64,000 nucleotides of DNA from Butyricicoccus pullicaecorum DSM 23266 (GTDB taxonomy: Bacteria; Bacillota; Clostridia; Oscillospirales; Butyricicoccaceae). Below are positions 7,373 to 15,089 of the stretch, piece after piece; the stretch's first letter is position 1, and each line of letters starts with the position of its first letter. Where the stretch lies: positions 124,001 through 188,000 of the forward strand of contig NZ_FUXW01000001.1 in the NCBI RefSeq assembly GCF_900167005.1. Direction: 5' to 3'. The notes under the pieces were generated by a model. It had not been told where the DNA came from, ran no database searches, and saw only the letters and a program-made list of their open reading frames with translations. Position numbers and translations under genes: made by a program.

Positions 7373-9049
7373 CTAATTTGCCTCATTTATTTCTGCTTCG
7401 ATTTGATTCTTTAACCGATTTAACTCGCCCAATTCTTCATCATGGCTTGAAAAATCTTGCTGTTTATTTTTTACTGCTTCTATCATCATGTCAATAACTT
7501 GATGATAGCATTCGGCTATACATTGTTCAAAATGACTTTCAATAAACTTGATCATTTGATCTATCCATAAATCCATTTCACTGTGATAATCACTACACAT
7601 CCTGTATGAAGCATCCAGTAAAGCCTGTTTATTAGTAGAAACAAATTTCTTTTCGCTTTCTTTTTCTACTTTTTTTGACCCAAGGACAGCGACAGCAATT
7701 CCAACAATCGGATGAGATAACATTACCAGTGCGACGCCAGATGCCACAACACCATATTTCTTCAATTTAGAATTGTCTTTCGGCAACTCAAAATCAAAGC
7801 TTTTGACTTGAATAACGGGTCCATTACTCTTAGGTTGCTTTTTCATATACATTTTTGTCAAGCCAAAAACATAGTTTGCAAAATCTTCTGAAATGCCATC
7901 GGCAATATACGAAATAATATCATCATTGATATAATCTTTTAATTCAATTCCAATGGATTCAGAATATGACTGTACACGATCAAACAAAACATTAGCTTCA
8001 CTTTCCCATTGTTTCTTAATATAGTTAGGAATGATAGCTTCCAATTCTTGCACATCATTGTTTGAAGCTATTTCCTTTTCTAAAGCTTCGTTAAATTCCT
8101 GATGGAAAACTGAAACAGCTTCGGACAACTCAATTCGCAGTTTAGATGTATACTTCATTCTTGCTCTACGAAATGCTGATTCTTTCCGATCCGGCAACTT
8201 CTGCAACTTCTCACTGAGTAATTCAATTGCATCGTCCAATTTTTCATTATCAGATGAAAGAACTTCAATTTGAAGTTTAAGCTCTGTTAAAAGCTCATTT
8301 AATTCAATTTTTCTTGCTCTTTTTTGCCTTTTCTCGATTAGTTTCGCAGATTTTTGGGGCAACTCTTTCAAAAAATACGCCAATCTTTCTTCATCTACAT
8401 CAGGGAAACGGAAGATAGGGGAAGAATAGTCTCCAAACACCTTTGTCAAAGAAGTCTCTATAAACCCTCTATCATCTGATAAAATCATGTTGTCGTTTGT
8501 TAATAAGATACCTAATTCATTACCCATATTGGGTAATAAAATGGTACGCAAAATTTTTCTTTCACACATAGACAACAATGCTGTTGCCGAAAGTGAAAAA
8601 AGGACATAATCTGCATTTTTATTGATAAAATTCCAATCAACATCGGCATAATCATTATCTGAAACAATTAAGTGAATATTGATGTCTTTAGCCCATACTT
8701 GATTTGTTGTGTATTCAAACCTCAAGTTGTTAATGACATTATCGAATGTTGATAGAACATTTGTCACATATGAATAGTCAACTTCCTTCTTTTCGCTGCT
8801 ATCCAAATGATACAGTCTTTCAGAATCTCCATAATAAATATCACATTTATATGCTTTTACAAAGTAACCCTCCAGTGTGTTCTTTGGAGTAAAAGAACAT
8901 GATTCAAAGATGAGTTTAAACAAATTGTGATGTGGTTGTCCTAAAATAAAAAGATTGATTTTATCTTGGTTCGGTGAACTACTAGCTTTACTTTTATTTA
9001 AAACTGAGTCAACATTAGCTATGAGTTCATCCATTTTCCGCTCGTTCAT
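7373..9049 (-). CDS. Dynamin-like pseudo-GTPase (DLP3)
   Basis: A 558-aa protein that appears to be a paralogue of DLP2 with a dead nucleotide site. Its LFSLSATALLS (about residues 150-160) aligns with IFTLSATSLFS of DLP2, followed in both by an acidic/basic ER/EK pair and a hydrophobic strand. In DLP3 the P-loop position reads LGQPHHNL (36-43, no GKS), the DxPG position reads VSDNDYAD (129-136), and the NRID position reads TNDNM (184-188). A coiled-coil region spans roughly 250-330 and a hydrophobic segment lies at 430-456. GGAGG precedes the start. The peptidase stop lies 14 bp upstream. Confidence 0.7.
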   Translation of the reverse strand: MNERKMDELIANVDSVLNKSKASSSPNQDKINLFILGQPHHNLFKLIFESCSFTPKNTLEGYFVKAYKCDIYYGDSERLYHLDSSEKKEVDYSYVTNVLSTFDNVINNLRFEYTTNQVWAKDINIHLIVSDNDYADVDWNFINKNADYVLFSLSATALLSMCERKILRTILLPNMGNELGILLTNDNMILSDDRGFIETSLTKVFGDYSSPIFRFPDVDEERLAYFLKELPQKSAKLIEKRQKRARKIELNELLTELKLQIEVLSSDNEKLDDAIELLSEKLQKLPDRKESAFRRARMKYTSKLRIELSEAVSVFHQEFNEALEKEIASNNDVQELEAIIPNYIKKQWESEANVLFDRVQSYSESIGIELKDYINDDIISYIADGISEDFANYVFGLTKMYMKKQPKSNGPVIQVKSFDFELPKDNSKLKKYGVVASGVALVMLSHPIVGIAVAVLGSKKVEKESEKKFVSTNKQALLDASYRMCSDYHSEMDLWIDQMIKFIESHFEQCIAECYHQVIDMMIEAVKNKQQDFSSHDEELGELNRLKNQIEAEINEAN

Positions 9050-9063
9050 GAATAAATTACCTC

Positions 9064-10077
9064 CTACATAATTTCAATAATTTTTTCTGTTTCAGCAGAC
9101 AGTCTTTCCTCTGTCAATAATGAATTCGATGCTTCCGACTTGATACCCAATGCCTTTATATATACAATCGAGTTACTAAAAAGTTGTAACGCCTTAATTC
9201 TTTTAGGAATAATTGGGTGAGACATGGTTATTTCACCAAATTTTCCTAACATGGTATTTTGCAACACAGTATTGCTTTCATTTACATAAGTATCAATGTC
9301 AATTTCGTCAATATTAAGTAATCCAGCCTCTAATTTTAGTAAGCTTTTTGCTGCAATTTCAATGTCTTCACAGCAAATAAGTCCGGCTCTATCAGCGGAT
9401 ATTTCAGATCGTCTACTCCAAGCATTCAGGGGAAATGTGATTGTTTTTGAAATTACATCCCCCACAATCGGAAGCAATTCACTAACAGAACCAACCATAT
9501 TGATAGCAGTGTGATACACAACGTGTCCCAATGCCAAATGCCCACATTCGTGACCGATTATGAATTTCAGTTCTTCTATATTCATTATCAGTGGAAGCAT
9601 ACTACTTATCGCAATAAACGAAAACTGATTCGTTCCCGCAGTACACGCATTTATTCCCTTTATCTGATCGGAAATAACCACATAAGGAATAGGTATTCCA
9701 AGCTTATCGGCACACTCAATAACAATCTTGTATAGTTCCGGATATGTATTCGGTCCAACATGAATACCTGTAGCTAACGATAATCCCCATGTTGCATCGA
9801 TACCCGTTTGAACTATTTTATTAAATATTGTGTTGATAGCCGGATTATCCAATGTTTTGATAATAGCGGCATCGACAGGGTGGGCAAAGTTCAAGATGTT
9901 GTTTCTGGAAGAAATGCTCACCGATGAATTATTTCCATTTTTTAGAGGAGATAATGTGTTTATCAGACCAGTATCACTCCTAACATTATGTTGAACCTGA
10001 TCATTAGTGCAAATTAAGTCCTTACTTATCCCTCTTTTGAATTCTGACAATGATTGAATATGAGGTTTTCTATTCAA
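9064..10077 (-). CDS. M48-family zinc metallopeptidase
   Basis: The protein carries HECGH (the HExxH zinc motif) in FIIGHECGHLALGH, and a downstream SEISADRAG giving the third Glu ligand, the arrangement of M48 peptidases (HtpX/Ste24/Oma1). A hydrophobic stretch between them could touch the membrane. In bacteria and mitochondria this family works in membrane-protein quality control. The start is set at TTG 10077-10075 because GGGGGAG lies eight bases upstream (337 aa); an ATG at 10104 (346 aa) has no clear RBS. It is upstream of DLP3 and DLP2 in one operon, suggesting it processes or is controlled by the dynamin complex (inference). Confidence 0.8.
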   Translation of the reverse strand: MNRKPHIQSLSEFKRGISKDLICTNDQVQHNVRSDTGLINTLSPLKNGNNSSVSISSRNNILNFAHPVDAAIIKTLDNPAINTIFNKIVQTGIDATWGLSLATGIHVGPNTYPELYKIVIECADKLGIPIPYVVISDQIKGINACTAGTNQFSFIAISSMLPLIMNIEELKFIIGHECGHLALGHVVYHTAINMVGSVSELLPIVGDVISKTITFPLNAWSRRSEISADRAGLICCEDIEIAAKSLLKLEAGLLNIDEIDIDTYVNESNTVLQNTMLGKFGEITMSHPIIPKRIKALQLFSNSIVYIKALGIKSEASNSLLTEERLSAETEKIIEIM

Positions 10078-10129
10078 TCTCGATTCTCCCCCTTTTATGT
10101 TCATTTAAATACTGTTCTTTATTTACATT

Positions 10130-10528
10130 TTATAACAAGTGCACCTGTTTAAATCCCCATAACTTTGCAATCAATCGAGATGTTCTATTATTCCCAACAA
10201 ATAGAAAAATGTCACCATTTTCTTTTCTTTTTCTCACAAAGTACCGAATTGTCTTCGAGGAATATGTTTTATTAGGATTCTGTAAGGTATTAGAATCTAC
10301 AATATAAATATTCTTCATTGAAACATCAAGCATTGCAGAAGCTACAATTTGATTCATCAGCAATTCCGTTATATCGCAGTATTCTTCATAAACACTTGAA
10401 ACTATAACACCTGAAACTATTGTTTCACTAGCATTAACTATATTGCCATTGTAGGGTATGGTAGCTTTAATATACTTTTTCCCTTTTTTATCCAAAGCGC
10501 AATCTCTAATAAGAATAATTCTGTTCAC
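10130..10528 (-). CDS. Hypothetical protein, 132 aa
   Basis: An alpha/beta-looking protein with no recognised family. Short hydrophobic strands (RIILIRD at the start, IFLFVGNN near the end) and a basic patch (VRKRKENGD) are visible. The start is GTG 10528-10526, chosen because AAAGGAG lies ten bases upstream; the longer frame to 10564 has no such site. It is the first gene after operator copy C and precedes the M48 gene by about 50 bp, so it probably heads the operon. It could be a sensor or small partner of the system, but nothing in the sequence proves a role. Confidence 0.55.
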   Translation of the reverse strand: MNRIILIRDCALDKKGKKYIKATIPYNGNIVNASETIVSGVIVSSVYEEYCDITELLMNQIVASAMLDVSMKNIYIVDSNTLQNPNKTYSSKTIRYFVRKRKENGDIFLFVGNNRTSRLIAKLWGFKQVHLL

Positions 10529-10580
10529 ACTAAAATCATCTCCTTTACGGATTAAGTTTAGCATATACAGAGTACGGATA

Positions 10581-10599
10581 CGTCAATTATCTATTTACA
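10581..10599. promoter_or_regulatory. Cargo operator, copy C, with putative -35
   Basis: CGTCAATTATCTATTTACA matches the outer arms of copies A and B (.GT.AA - 7 bp - TTTACA). On the minus strand TTGACG (10586-10581) is a plausible -35, with TATGCT about 15 bp downstream as a weak -10, placing the start of the 132-aa gene roughly 50 bp further. It lies between the 242-aa gene and the 132-aa gene. Confidence 0.5.
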
Positions 10600-10602
10600 A
10601 TA

Positions 10603-11331
10603 TTAGTTATCAAAAAAAGTTCTTAATCCAAAGTGGTACAACACTTCATTTACCAAGTCAAGATCATACCCCTCAATATTCTTCGTAATGTATGAAATAA
10701 TAACATCTCTCTTATCATTTGGTTTAAACATATAACCCGCTGCACTAAGAACTTGATAAGCTTGTATATAATTCAATCCCAATCCACATATTATCCACAA
10801 CACTGTTTCCTTGCCAATATTAGCTGCTTTATTCCGTATTCGGGCAAAATTCTGACGAGACATAAAAATAGAATTATAAAATTCCGCATCGCTTTGAAAT
10901 CCCCTCTCGTCCATATATTTACAAACGAGCGAGTACAACTTGTTATTAACTTTTTCGCTTTCCTTTAACATGCTTTCCAAAGTTGTAATTGTCTCTTCAG
11001 TATTTTCATTTTTGGGGGCGGAAATATTAAGTATCTTTTCTCTTATTATTTCGGATATTTTTGATTTCTTCCCAAACTCTATTTCTAAACCTAAAAGCAC
11101 CTCTTCATCACAATTTTTCAAGATTGCCAACAATAATTCTGAATCAGACATCATAGTGGAATCGGTTATAAAGCAGCCAAGGCCATATACGTTTTTTAAT
11201 TGAGTCCTGTTCCCATTAATTAAACTATAAACCTGCGCCTTAACCTCTTGAATCTTAATCGCATTGCTTTGATCAAACTTTCTTCCTCTTATATGTTCTT
11301 CTATTTGTTTATATATATCGCCATTAACCAT
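10603..11331 (-). CDS. 242-aa protein with C-terminal HTH-like helical domain
   Basis: The N-terminal ~130 residues are not recognised. From about residue 145 the pattern (a DAEFYN-SRQNFARIRN helix pair, a run of hydrophobic helices ending AGYMF, then RDVIISYI and LVNEVLYHFGL) resembles a compact helix-turn-helix-like domain often seen at the C-terminus of bacterial macro-domain and other conflict or stress proteins. That likeness is from memory. The first half contains an acidic coiled stretch. Purine-rich GGGGGAT lies upstream of the start. It may be a regulator or sensor for the downstream cluster. Confidence 0.5.
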   Translation of the reverse strand: MVNGDIYKQIEEHIRGRKFDQSNAIKIQEVKAQVYSLINGNRTQLKNVYGLGCFITDSTMMSDSELLLAILKNCDEEVLLGLEIEFGKKSKISEIIREKILNISAPKNENTEETITTLESMLKESEKVNNKLYSLVCKYMDERGFQSDAEFYNSIFMSRQNFARIRNKAANIGKETVLWIICGLGLNYIQAYQVLSAAGYMFKPNDKRDVIISYITKNIEGYDLDLVNEVLYHFGLRTFFDN

Positions 11332-11405
11332 TTTCCCTATCCCCCATTAACGTGTATTCTAAATTATTTCACACCCTTGTATTATGGTAAGAAATGAAAT
11401 GATAC

Positions 11406-11642
11406 CTACTCTTTATAACCATTACATTCCTCACGCTTATTTTCCTTAATAAAACTTATTATATCCCCCGCATCGCAATCTAACACGTCTGCTATTTTAA
11501 GCAATACGGATAGCGAAACTTCTTGATTTCGTCGAAGTTTGGTAAAAGTTGCAGGGGAGATCCCTGCTAATTTTCTCAATTCCGCTTTACTCATTTCTCT
11601 ATTTGCAAGCATGACCCATAATTTTTTATAACTAACTTCCAT
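11406..11642 (-). CDS. Small XRE/Cro-type transcriptional regulator
   Basis: A 78-aa single-domain helix-turn-helix protein. MSKAELRKLAGISPATFTKL (about residues 18-37) is the scaffold plus recognition helix, and SLSVLLKIADVLDCDAGDII is the usual closing helix pair of the short Cro-like (HTH_26, YozG-like) repressors. A sigma-A promoter lies directly upstream. It is the nearest DNA-binding protein to the dynamin cluster and so a candidate binder of the 19-bp operators; the sequence alone cannot show this. Confidence 0.8.
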   Translation of the reverse strand: MEVSYKKLWVMLANREMSKAELRKLAGISPATFTKLRRNQEVSLSVLLKIADVLDCDAGDIISFIKENKREECNGYKE

Positions 11643-11673
11643 TTGCCACCTCTAAAATTATGATTTCTTTAGT

Positions 11674-11702
11674 ATTATACCACTTTTTTCTACACAATTC
11701 AA
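11674..11702 (-). promoter_or_regulatory. Sigma-A promoter of the 78-aa regulator
   Basis: On the minus strand TTGAAT (11702-11697) and consensus TATAAT (11679-11674) are separated by 17 bp and lie 32 bp before the start codon. Confidence 0.65.
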
Positions 11703-11926
11703 CGAAAGATAAGCGCATTCTAAAAAAGTTTCGTGTGTTCTTGATATTCTTTTTGCGTTTATACAATTCATTTAGAAGTATTTAGAAATATATGTCATAG
11801 ACAGAGCTGCACAACTCTTTGTTCAATAGATGTACGAACGACTATTCCCTAAATTTAGACTCCTGCGATGTGATATAAAATTAATTTATGCCTCCATCTT
11901 CTTTGATTGATAGTATTAAAACAGAA

Positions 11927-11956
11927 AACCTGAGTAGCCATAAAACTACTCAGGTT
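11927..11956. terminator. Bidirectional terminator in the 11,643-11,975 gap
   Basis: An 11-bp perfect stem (AACCTGAGTAG / CTACTCAGGTT) with an 8-nt loop is followed by AATTTTTT on the plus strand and by TTTTCTG on the minus strand. It lies 20 bp past the stop of the XRE gene at 11976. The rest of this 333-bp gap is AT-rich; apart from the regulator promoter I see no gene in it. Confidence 0.75.
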
Positions 11957-11975
11957 AATTTTTTATACCCATATA

Positions 11976-12293
11976 TTATGTGATCCAGTTTATAAAAGTA
12001 GAGATTTTCTCTAAATCTTCATCACTGAGCATCCGCAGCTGTTCGCAGAGCTTACGATAGGGAGTGTCATTATTCTCCAATGGTGCAAAAAACTCTGAAG
12101 GTGTCATATCAAAATACGACATGATATTGAAAAGTTCTCTAAGTGAGGGTAAAGCCGCACCACTGGTTACTCCACGAATATAAGAACCGCTTTTTCCTAA
12201 ATCCAAACTCATCCGGTGTTCAGAAACATCTTTTGCAATACGCAATTCCGTAATGCGAGTGCGGATAAAATCTTCGTATGGCATATCAACCAC
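11976..12293 (-). CDS. XRE-family transcriptional regulator
   Basis: A 105-aa helix-turn-helix protein: ITELRIAKDVSEHRMSLDLG and KSGSYIRGVTSG correspond to the XRE scaffold and recognition helices, and LPSLRELFNIMSYFDMTPSEFF closes the domain. A short acidic C-terminal helix follows. The start is GTG 12293-12291, seven bases after GGAGG; an in-frame ATG three codons later is 16 bases away. It faces a divergent SLOG gene across 163 bp containing three phased ATTGGT repeats, the likely operator for autoregulation. This type of repressor commonly controls ICE activation. Confidence 0.8.
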   Translation of the reverse strand: MVDMPYEDFIRTRITELRIAKDVSEHRMSLDLGKSGSYIRGVTSGAALPSLRELFNIMSYFDMTPSEFFAPLENNDTPYRKLCEQLRMLSDEDLEKISTFINWIT

Positions 12294-12341
12294 TACATCT
12301 CCTCCCTTCCATAATTATTTTATTACGAATCAGGAGACGAC

Positions 12342-12420
12342 ATTGGTAATACTAAAGTCAATTTATGCTTTCTTCTCCTTTTAATTGGTAGTATAATTAT
12401 GAATATAGAAAATCATTGGT
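12342..12420. promoter_or_regulatory. Phased ATTGGT operator repeats and divergent promoter
   Basis: ATTGGT occurs at 12342-12347, 12384-12389 and 12415-12420, all on the plus strand, with 42- and 31-bp steps close to whole helical turns. The first two extend as ATTGGTA-TA. A consensus -10 TATAAT (12392-12397) for the plus-strand SLOG gene overlaps the second repeat; its -35 is weak. The layout fits repressor control by the divergently encoded XRE protein. Confidence 0.5.
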
Positions 12421-12456
12421 GATTACATTACTAATCTTTCCTGCGGAGGAGATTTT

Positions 12457-12927
12457 ATGAATATATTTTCGGTCAGCTTTTTCGGACACAGGCAAATCGA
12501 CAATCCACTTCACATAGAATCACAGTTAGAGGAAATTATTAGCTCTTTGTTAAAACGAGAAGAATATATTGAATTTCTGGTCGGACGTGACGGTGAATTC
12601 GACCAGCTCGTATCCTCAACCATACGCAGATGCAAAAGAAGAATTCGGGACGATAATAGTGCTTTGATCTGGGTCATGCCGTATCCGACCGCCGAATTTC
12701 GTGATAATGAAGATTCATTTCGTGACTATTATGACGAGATTGAGATTTGCGAACAGGCGGCAACGACACACTACAAATCTGCTTTTCAAATCCGAAACCG
12801 GGTAATGGTAGACCGCTCTGACTTAGTGATTTTGTATGTAGAGCATCCTTCCGGCGGAGCATATCAGACCTTTGGGTATGTCCAAAAATCAGGGAAAAAA
12901 TTTATCAATCTGGCTGCTGAAGAATAG
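12457..12927 (+). CDS. SLOG-family nucleotide-binding protein
   Basis: A 156-aa Rossmann-like protein. FFGHRQI near residues 8-14 and the later VGRDGEFDQL and EHPSGGAYQTFGY stretches match the SLOG (DprA/LOG-like, formerly DUF1273-like) proteins that often accompany Firmicutes ICEs and phages. SLOG domains are thought to bind nucleotides or nucleotide-derived signals. A GGAGGAG site lies eight bases upstream. It shares a control region with the divergent XRE repressor, and is followed 26 bp later by a membrane-anchored protein, probably co-transcribed. Confidence 0.7.
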   Translation: MNIFSVSFFGHRQIDNPLHIESQLEEIISSLLKREEYIEFLVGRDGEFDQLVSSTIRRCKRRIRDDNSALIWVMPYPTAEFRDNEDSFRDYYDEIEICEQAATTHYKSAFQIRNRVMVDRSDLVILYVEHPSGGAYQTFGYVQKSGKKFINLAAEE

Positions 12928-12953
12928 CCAGTCAGTAAGAGGCAGGAGGAACC

Positions 12954-13463
12954 ATGGGGAAAAAACGAAATTTATTTATTCCAGTTATTGTAGTGATTTT
13001 ATTGATTGCAGTTGCATTTTGGTTGGTAAAATTAAAGCCAGCGGATACCGCATCATCTGATGTTGATGAAATGGTACAGCGGGTAGAAAACGCTTTAGGT
13101 GATGACTTCAAGAAACAATCCAAAACAGAAGTGGCGGCAACTTTGGTGTACGGCAACGGAAAAGAAGATGCAAATATCAATTACCATATCCTCAAAACCA
13201 CCTATTACGAGGCTGATCCCAACGAGATAACCGGTCTGAATATAGATGCCCTCAACGTTCTTTTTAACCCTGAATCCGCCAACAGCTGTGAACAAATGAA
13301 AATTCAGGACTGGGATGCCGCACTTTATAAAACAAAGAGTCGTGGCTATTTATGCTGGACGGATTCTCCGGAAGTCAGCTATGTTCTGGAATATAATCCG
13401 CAAACAATCGCTGATGAAGAAATCATTAAAATGGCTGAAAGTGCAGAACCATACGAAAAATAA
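12954..13463 (+). CDS. Membrane-anchored extracytoplasmic protein, unknown
   Basis: A 169-aa protein with a short basic N-terminus (MGKKRN) and one transmembrane segment at about residues 7-25, then a soluble domain with no recognised motif (two Cys at about 108 and 127). The domain is probably outside the cell. GGCAGGAGG precedes the start by about six bases. It is the second gene of the plus-strand SLOG unit and ends at a terminator shared with the convergent relaxase gene. It may be surface or exclusion-related in the ICE, which is inference. Confidence 0.55.
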   Translation: MGKKRNLFIPVIVVILLIAVAFWLVKLKPADTASSDVDEMVQRVENALGDDFKKQSKTEVAATLVYGNGKEDANINYHILKTTYYEADPNEITGLNIDALNVLFNPESANSCEQMKIQDWDAALYKTKSRGYLCWTDSPEVSYVLEYNPQTIADEEIIKMAESAEPYEK

Positions 13464-13470
13464 AAAAGAA

Positions 13471-13506
13471 GCCATAGGCTAACCCAGGAACAGGGCTGCC
13501 TATGGC
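13471..13506. terminator. Bidirectional terminator between convergent genes
   Basis: GCCATAGGC and GCCTATGGC form a 9-bp stem, with an inner CCC/GGG pairing in the loop. A-rich sequence flanks the left side and TGTTTCT the right. It ends both the SLOG unit and, on the minus strand, the relaxase message just past its stop. Confidence 0.65.
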
Positions 13507-13516
13507 TGTTTCTATT

Positions 13517-14926
13517 CTACTGTCGATTTTCTTCTTCTCGCTGCTTTTCTTTTTCTTCTCGTTTCTTCCTGTCAATGCCCAGAATATGCTCCACAGTCTG
13601 TTTTGCAGTCAGATATTCCTGCATATCTTTTCGGACTTGTCGATACTCAGCATAGGCTTTTTTCTTCTCTGCTGACAACCGATAGAACTCCTCGTTTAAG
13701 GTTTTTCTGGACGGAACTTTCTTATCCGGCAGCTGGTCAAATGCCTGCTTGGCAGCTTTATGAAGCTGAATTTCTTCTCGATGTTCTTCAAAGAACTTTC
13801 TGCTATATCCAGATTTTCGATAAGCTTCATATACCGGACGGGTTCTGGAATAGTTGTTGATGTGTGTCTGTAATGCTCCAATCTCAACCATTCTTTTTTC
13901 ATTGGCTTTAATCGTATCGGATAGCTCCGCAAATCGGTGGCTGAGCTGCTCTGTCAAAGCAGTCAATTCTTCATAATTACCGATACCTTTTTCTTTCAAA
14001 AGGCAAACTGTCCTGGCAGCTTCTTTGCGGTTATATTTTTTTGCCCACCGCTCGTATCCCGCTGATTTACCTTCTGCCATCTTCGCCTGAATATCTATCA
14101 GCAGATTAAACTCTCTTTGAGTATGAACCTGGTTGCTTGCTCTGGATGCTTTCTGAACAGACTTACCGGACAGAATTGCAATTATATCCTCCTGACTGTA
14201 TCCCTCTCCAAGAGAGCGCAGACGAATAAATCGCTTCTCCCCACTATGCCGGAAAGCCGGTTGCTTTCCATCCTTAAATTCATACCCAAGCTCTGAAAGC
14301 TGAAGAACAAAATCGGAAAAATCTTTTGGTTTCTTTTTTAATATCTGGTCGATTGCCGCACACAACTCATCACGCTTGGTACGCTTTCTGGGAAATGTCG
14401 TTCTCTTGATCCGTTCCCGGTATGGCTTTGGCTCTATGATTGATAATCCATGCTCAATACAAACCATATCGCTTAATCGCTGAACCGCAAGCCCGGAAAG
14501 GAAAAAATTCTTGAATTTACGGGTACAGTCCAAAGAAGTCGAGTTATAAATGATGTGGTTGTGGATATGGGAACGATCAATATGTGTCGCCACGATAAAG
14601 GCGTGTTTTCCTTTTGTCCAACGCATTGCTGTTTCATATCCGACCTGGTTGGCTTCTTCTGGAGTAATCTCTCCCGGCTTAAATGACTGGCGTATCTGAT
14701 AGGCAATGATGTTATTTTTCTGCTGTCTGCCGGTGATATGTTGATATTGCCTCTTTGTCAGAAGAAATTCTTCATCGGCTGTTTTAGGATCGCATTCATA
14801 AGAACTGATATATTTTCCATCTTCTGTTTTCGCAGCATTTTGGGAATAATCAGTACGATCTGCCAGACACTGTGCTACCGTTTTACCCTTGTTAATATGA
14901 AGGGCGATCAATCTTGTTGCCGCCAT
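13517..14926 (-). CDS. Relaxase / mobilization nuclease
   Basis: A 469-aa relaxase of the MobA/VirD2-like (PF03432) type, which nicks the transfer origin and pilots the DNA strand. The metal-binding His cluster HIDRSHIHNH is at residues 115-124, preceded by the conserved NNIIAYQIRQSFKPGEITPEEA region. An N-terminal Tyr near residue 27 is a candidate nucleophile. The C-terminal half is a long charged coiled coil. GAGAGGATGG upstream supports the start. In related elements this gene directly follows mobC; here cargo genes at 15,090-15,694 separate them. Confidence 0.85.
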   Translation of the reverse strand: MAATRLIALHINKGKTVAQCLADRTDYSQNAAKTEDGKYISSYECDPKTADEEFLLTKRQYQHITGRQQKNNIIAYQIRQSFKPGEITPEEANQVGYETAMRWTKGKHAFIVATHIDRSHIHNHIIYNSTSLDCTRKFKNFFLSGLAVQRLSDMVCIEHGLSIIEPKPYRERIKRTTFPRKRTKRDELCAAIDQILKKKPKDFSDFVLQLSELGYEFKDGKQPAFRHSGEKRFIRLRSLGEGYSQEDIIAILSGKSVQKASRASNQVHTQREFNLLIDIQAKMAEGKSAGYERWAKKYNRKEAARTVCLLKEKGIGNYEELTALTEQLSHRFAELSDTIKANEKRMVEIGALQTHINNYSRTRPVYEAYRKSGYSRKFFEEHREEIQLHKAAKQAFDQLPDKKVPSRKTLNEEFYRLSAEKKKAYAEYRQVRKDMQEYLTAKQTVEHILGIDRKKREEKEKQREEENRQ

Positions 14927-15020
14927 TGGTTCACCATCCTCTCAAAATGCCCGCAAGCAGTTTAATTACTTATTAAGTCTGTCATGATACCCTATTGAAT
15001 ATAAGGGCAAAGACAAAAAG

Positions 15021-15057
15021 ACCGCTGATTTCACACACGGCGGTGTAGATCAACGGT
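15021..15057. other. Overlapping inverted repeats, possible oriT
   Basis: ACCGCTGAT (15021-15029) can pair with ATCAACGGT (15049-15057, one mismatch), or its first five bases with GCGGT (15040-15044). The site lies about 95 bp upstream of the relaxase gene in a non-coding gap. Transfer origins often have such nested repeats next to the relaxase. No nick-site consensus was recognised, so it could equally be a terminator remnant. Confidence 0.25.
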
Positions 15058-15089
15058 TAGTTTTTCATATTTGATTGTGTCGAGTGTAC

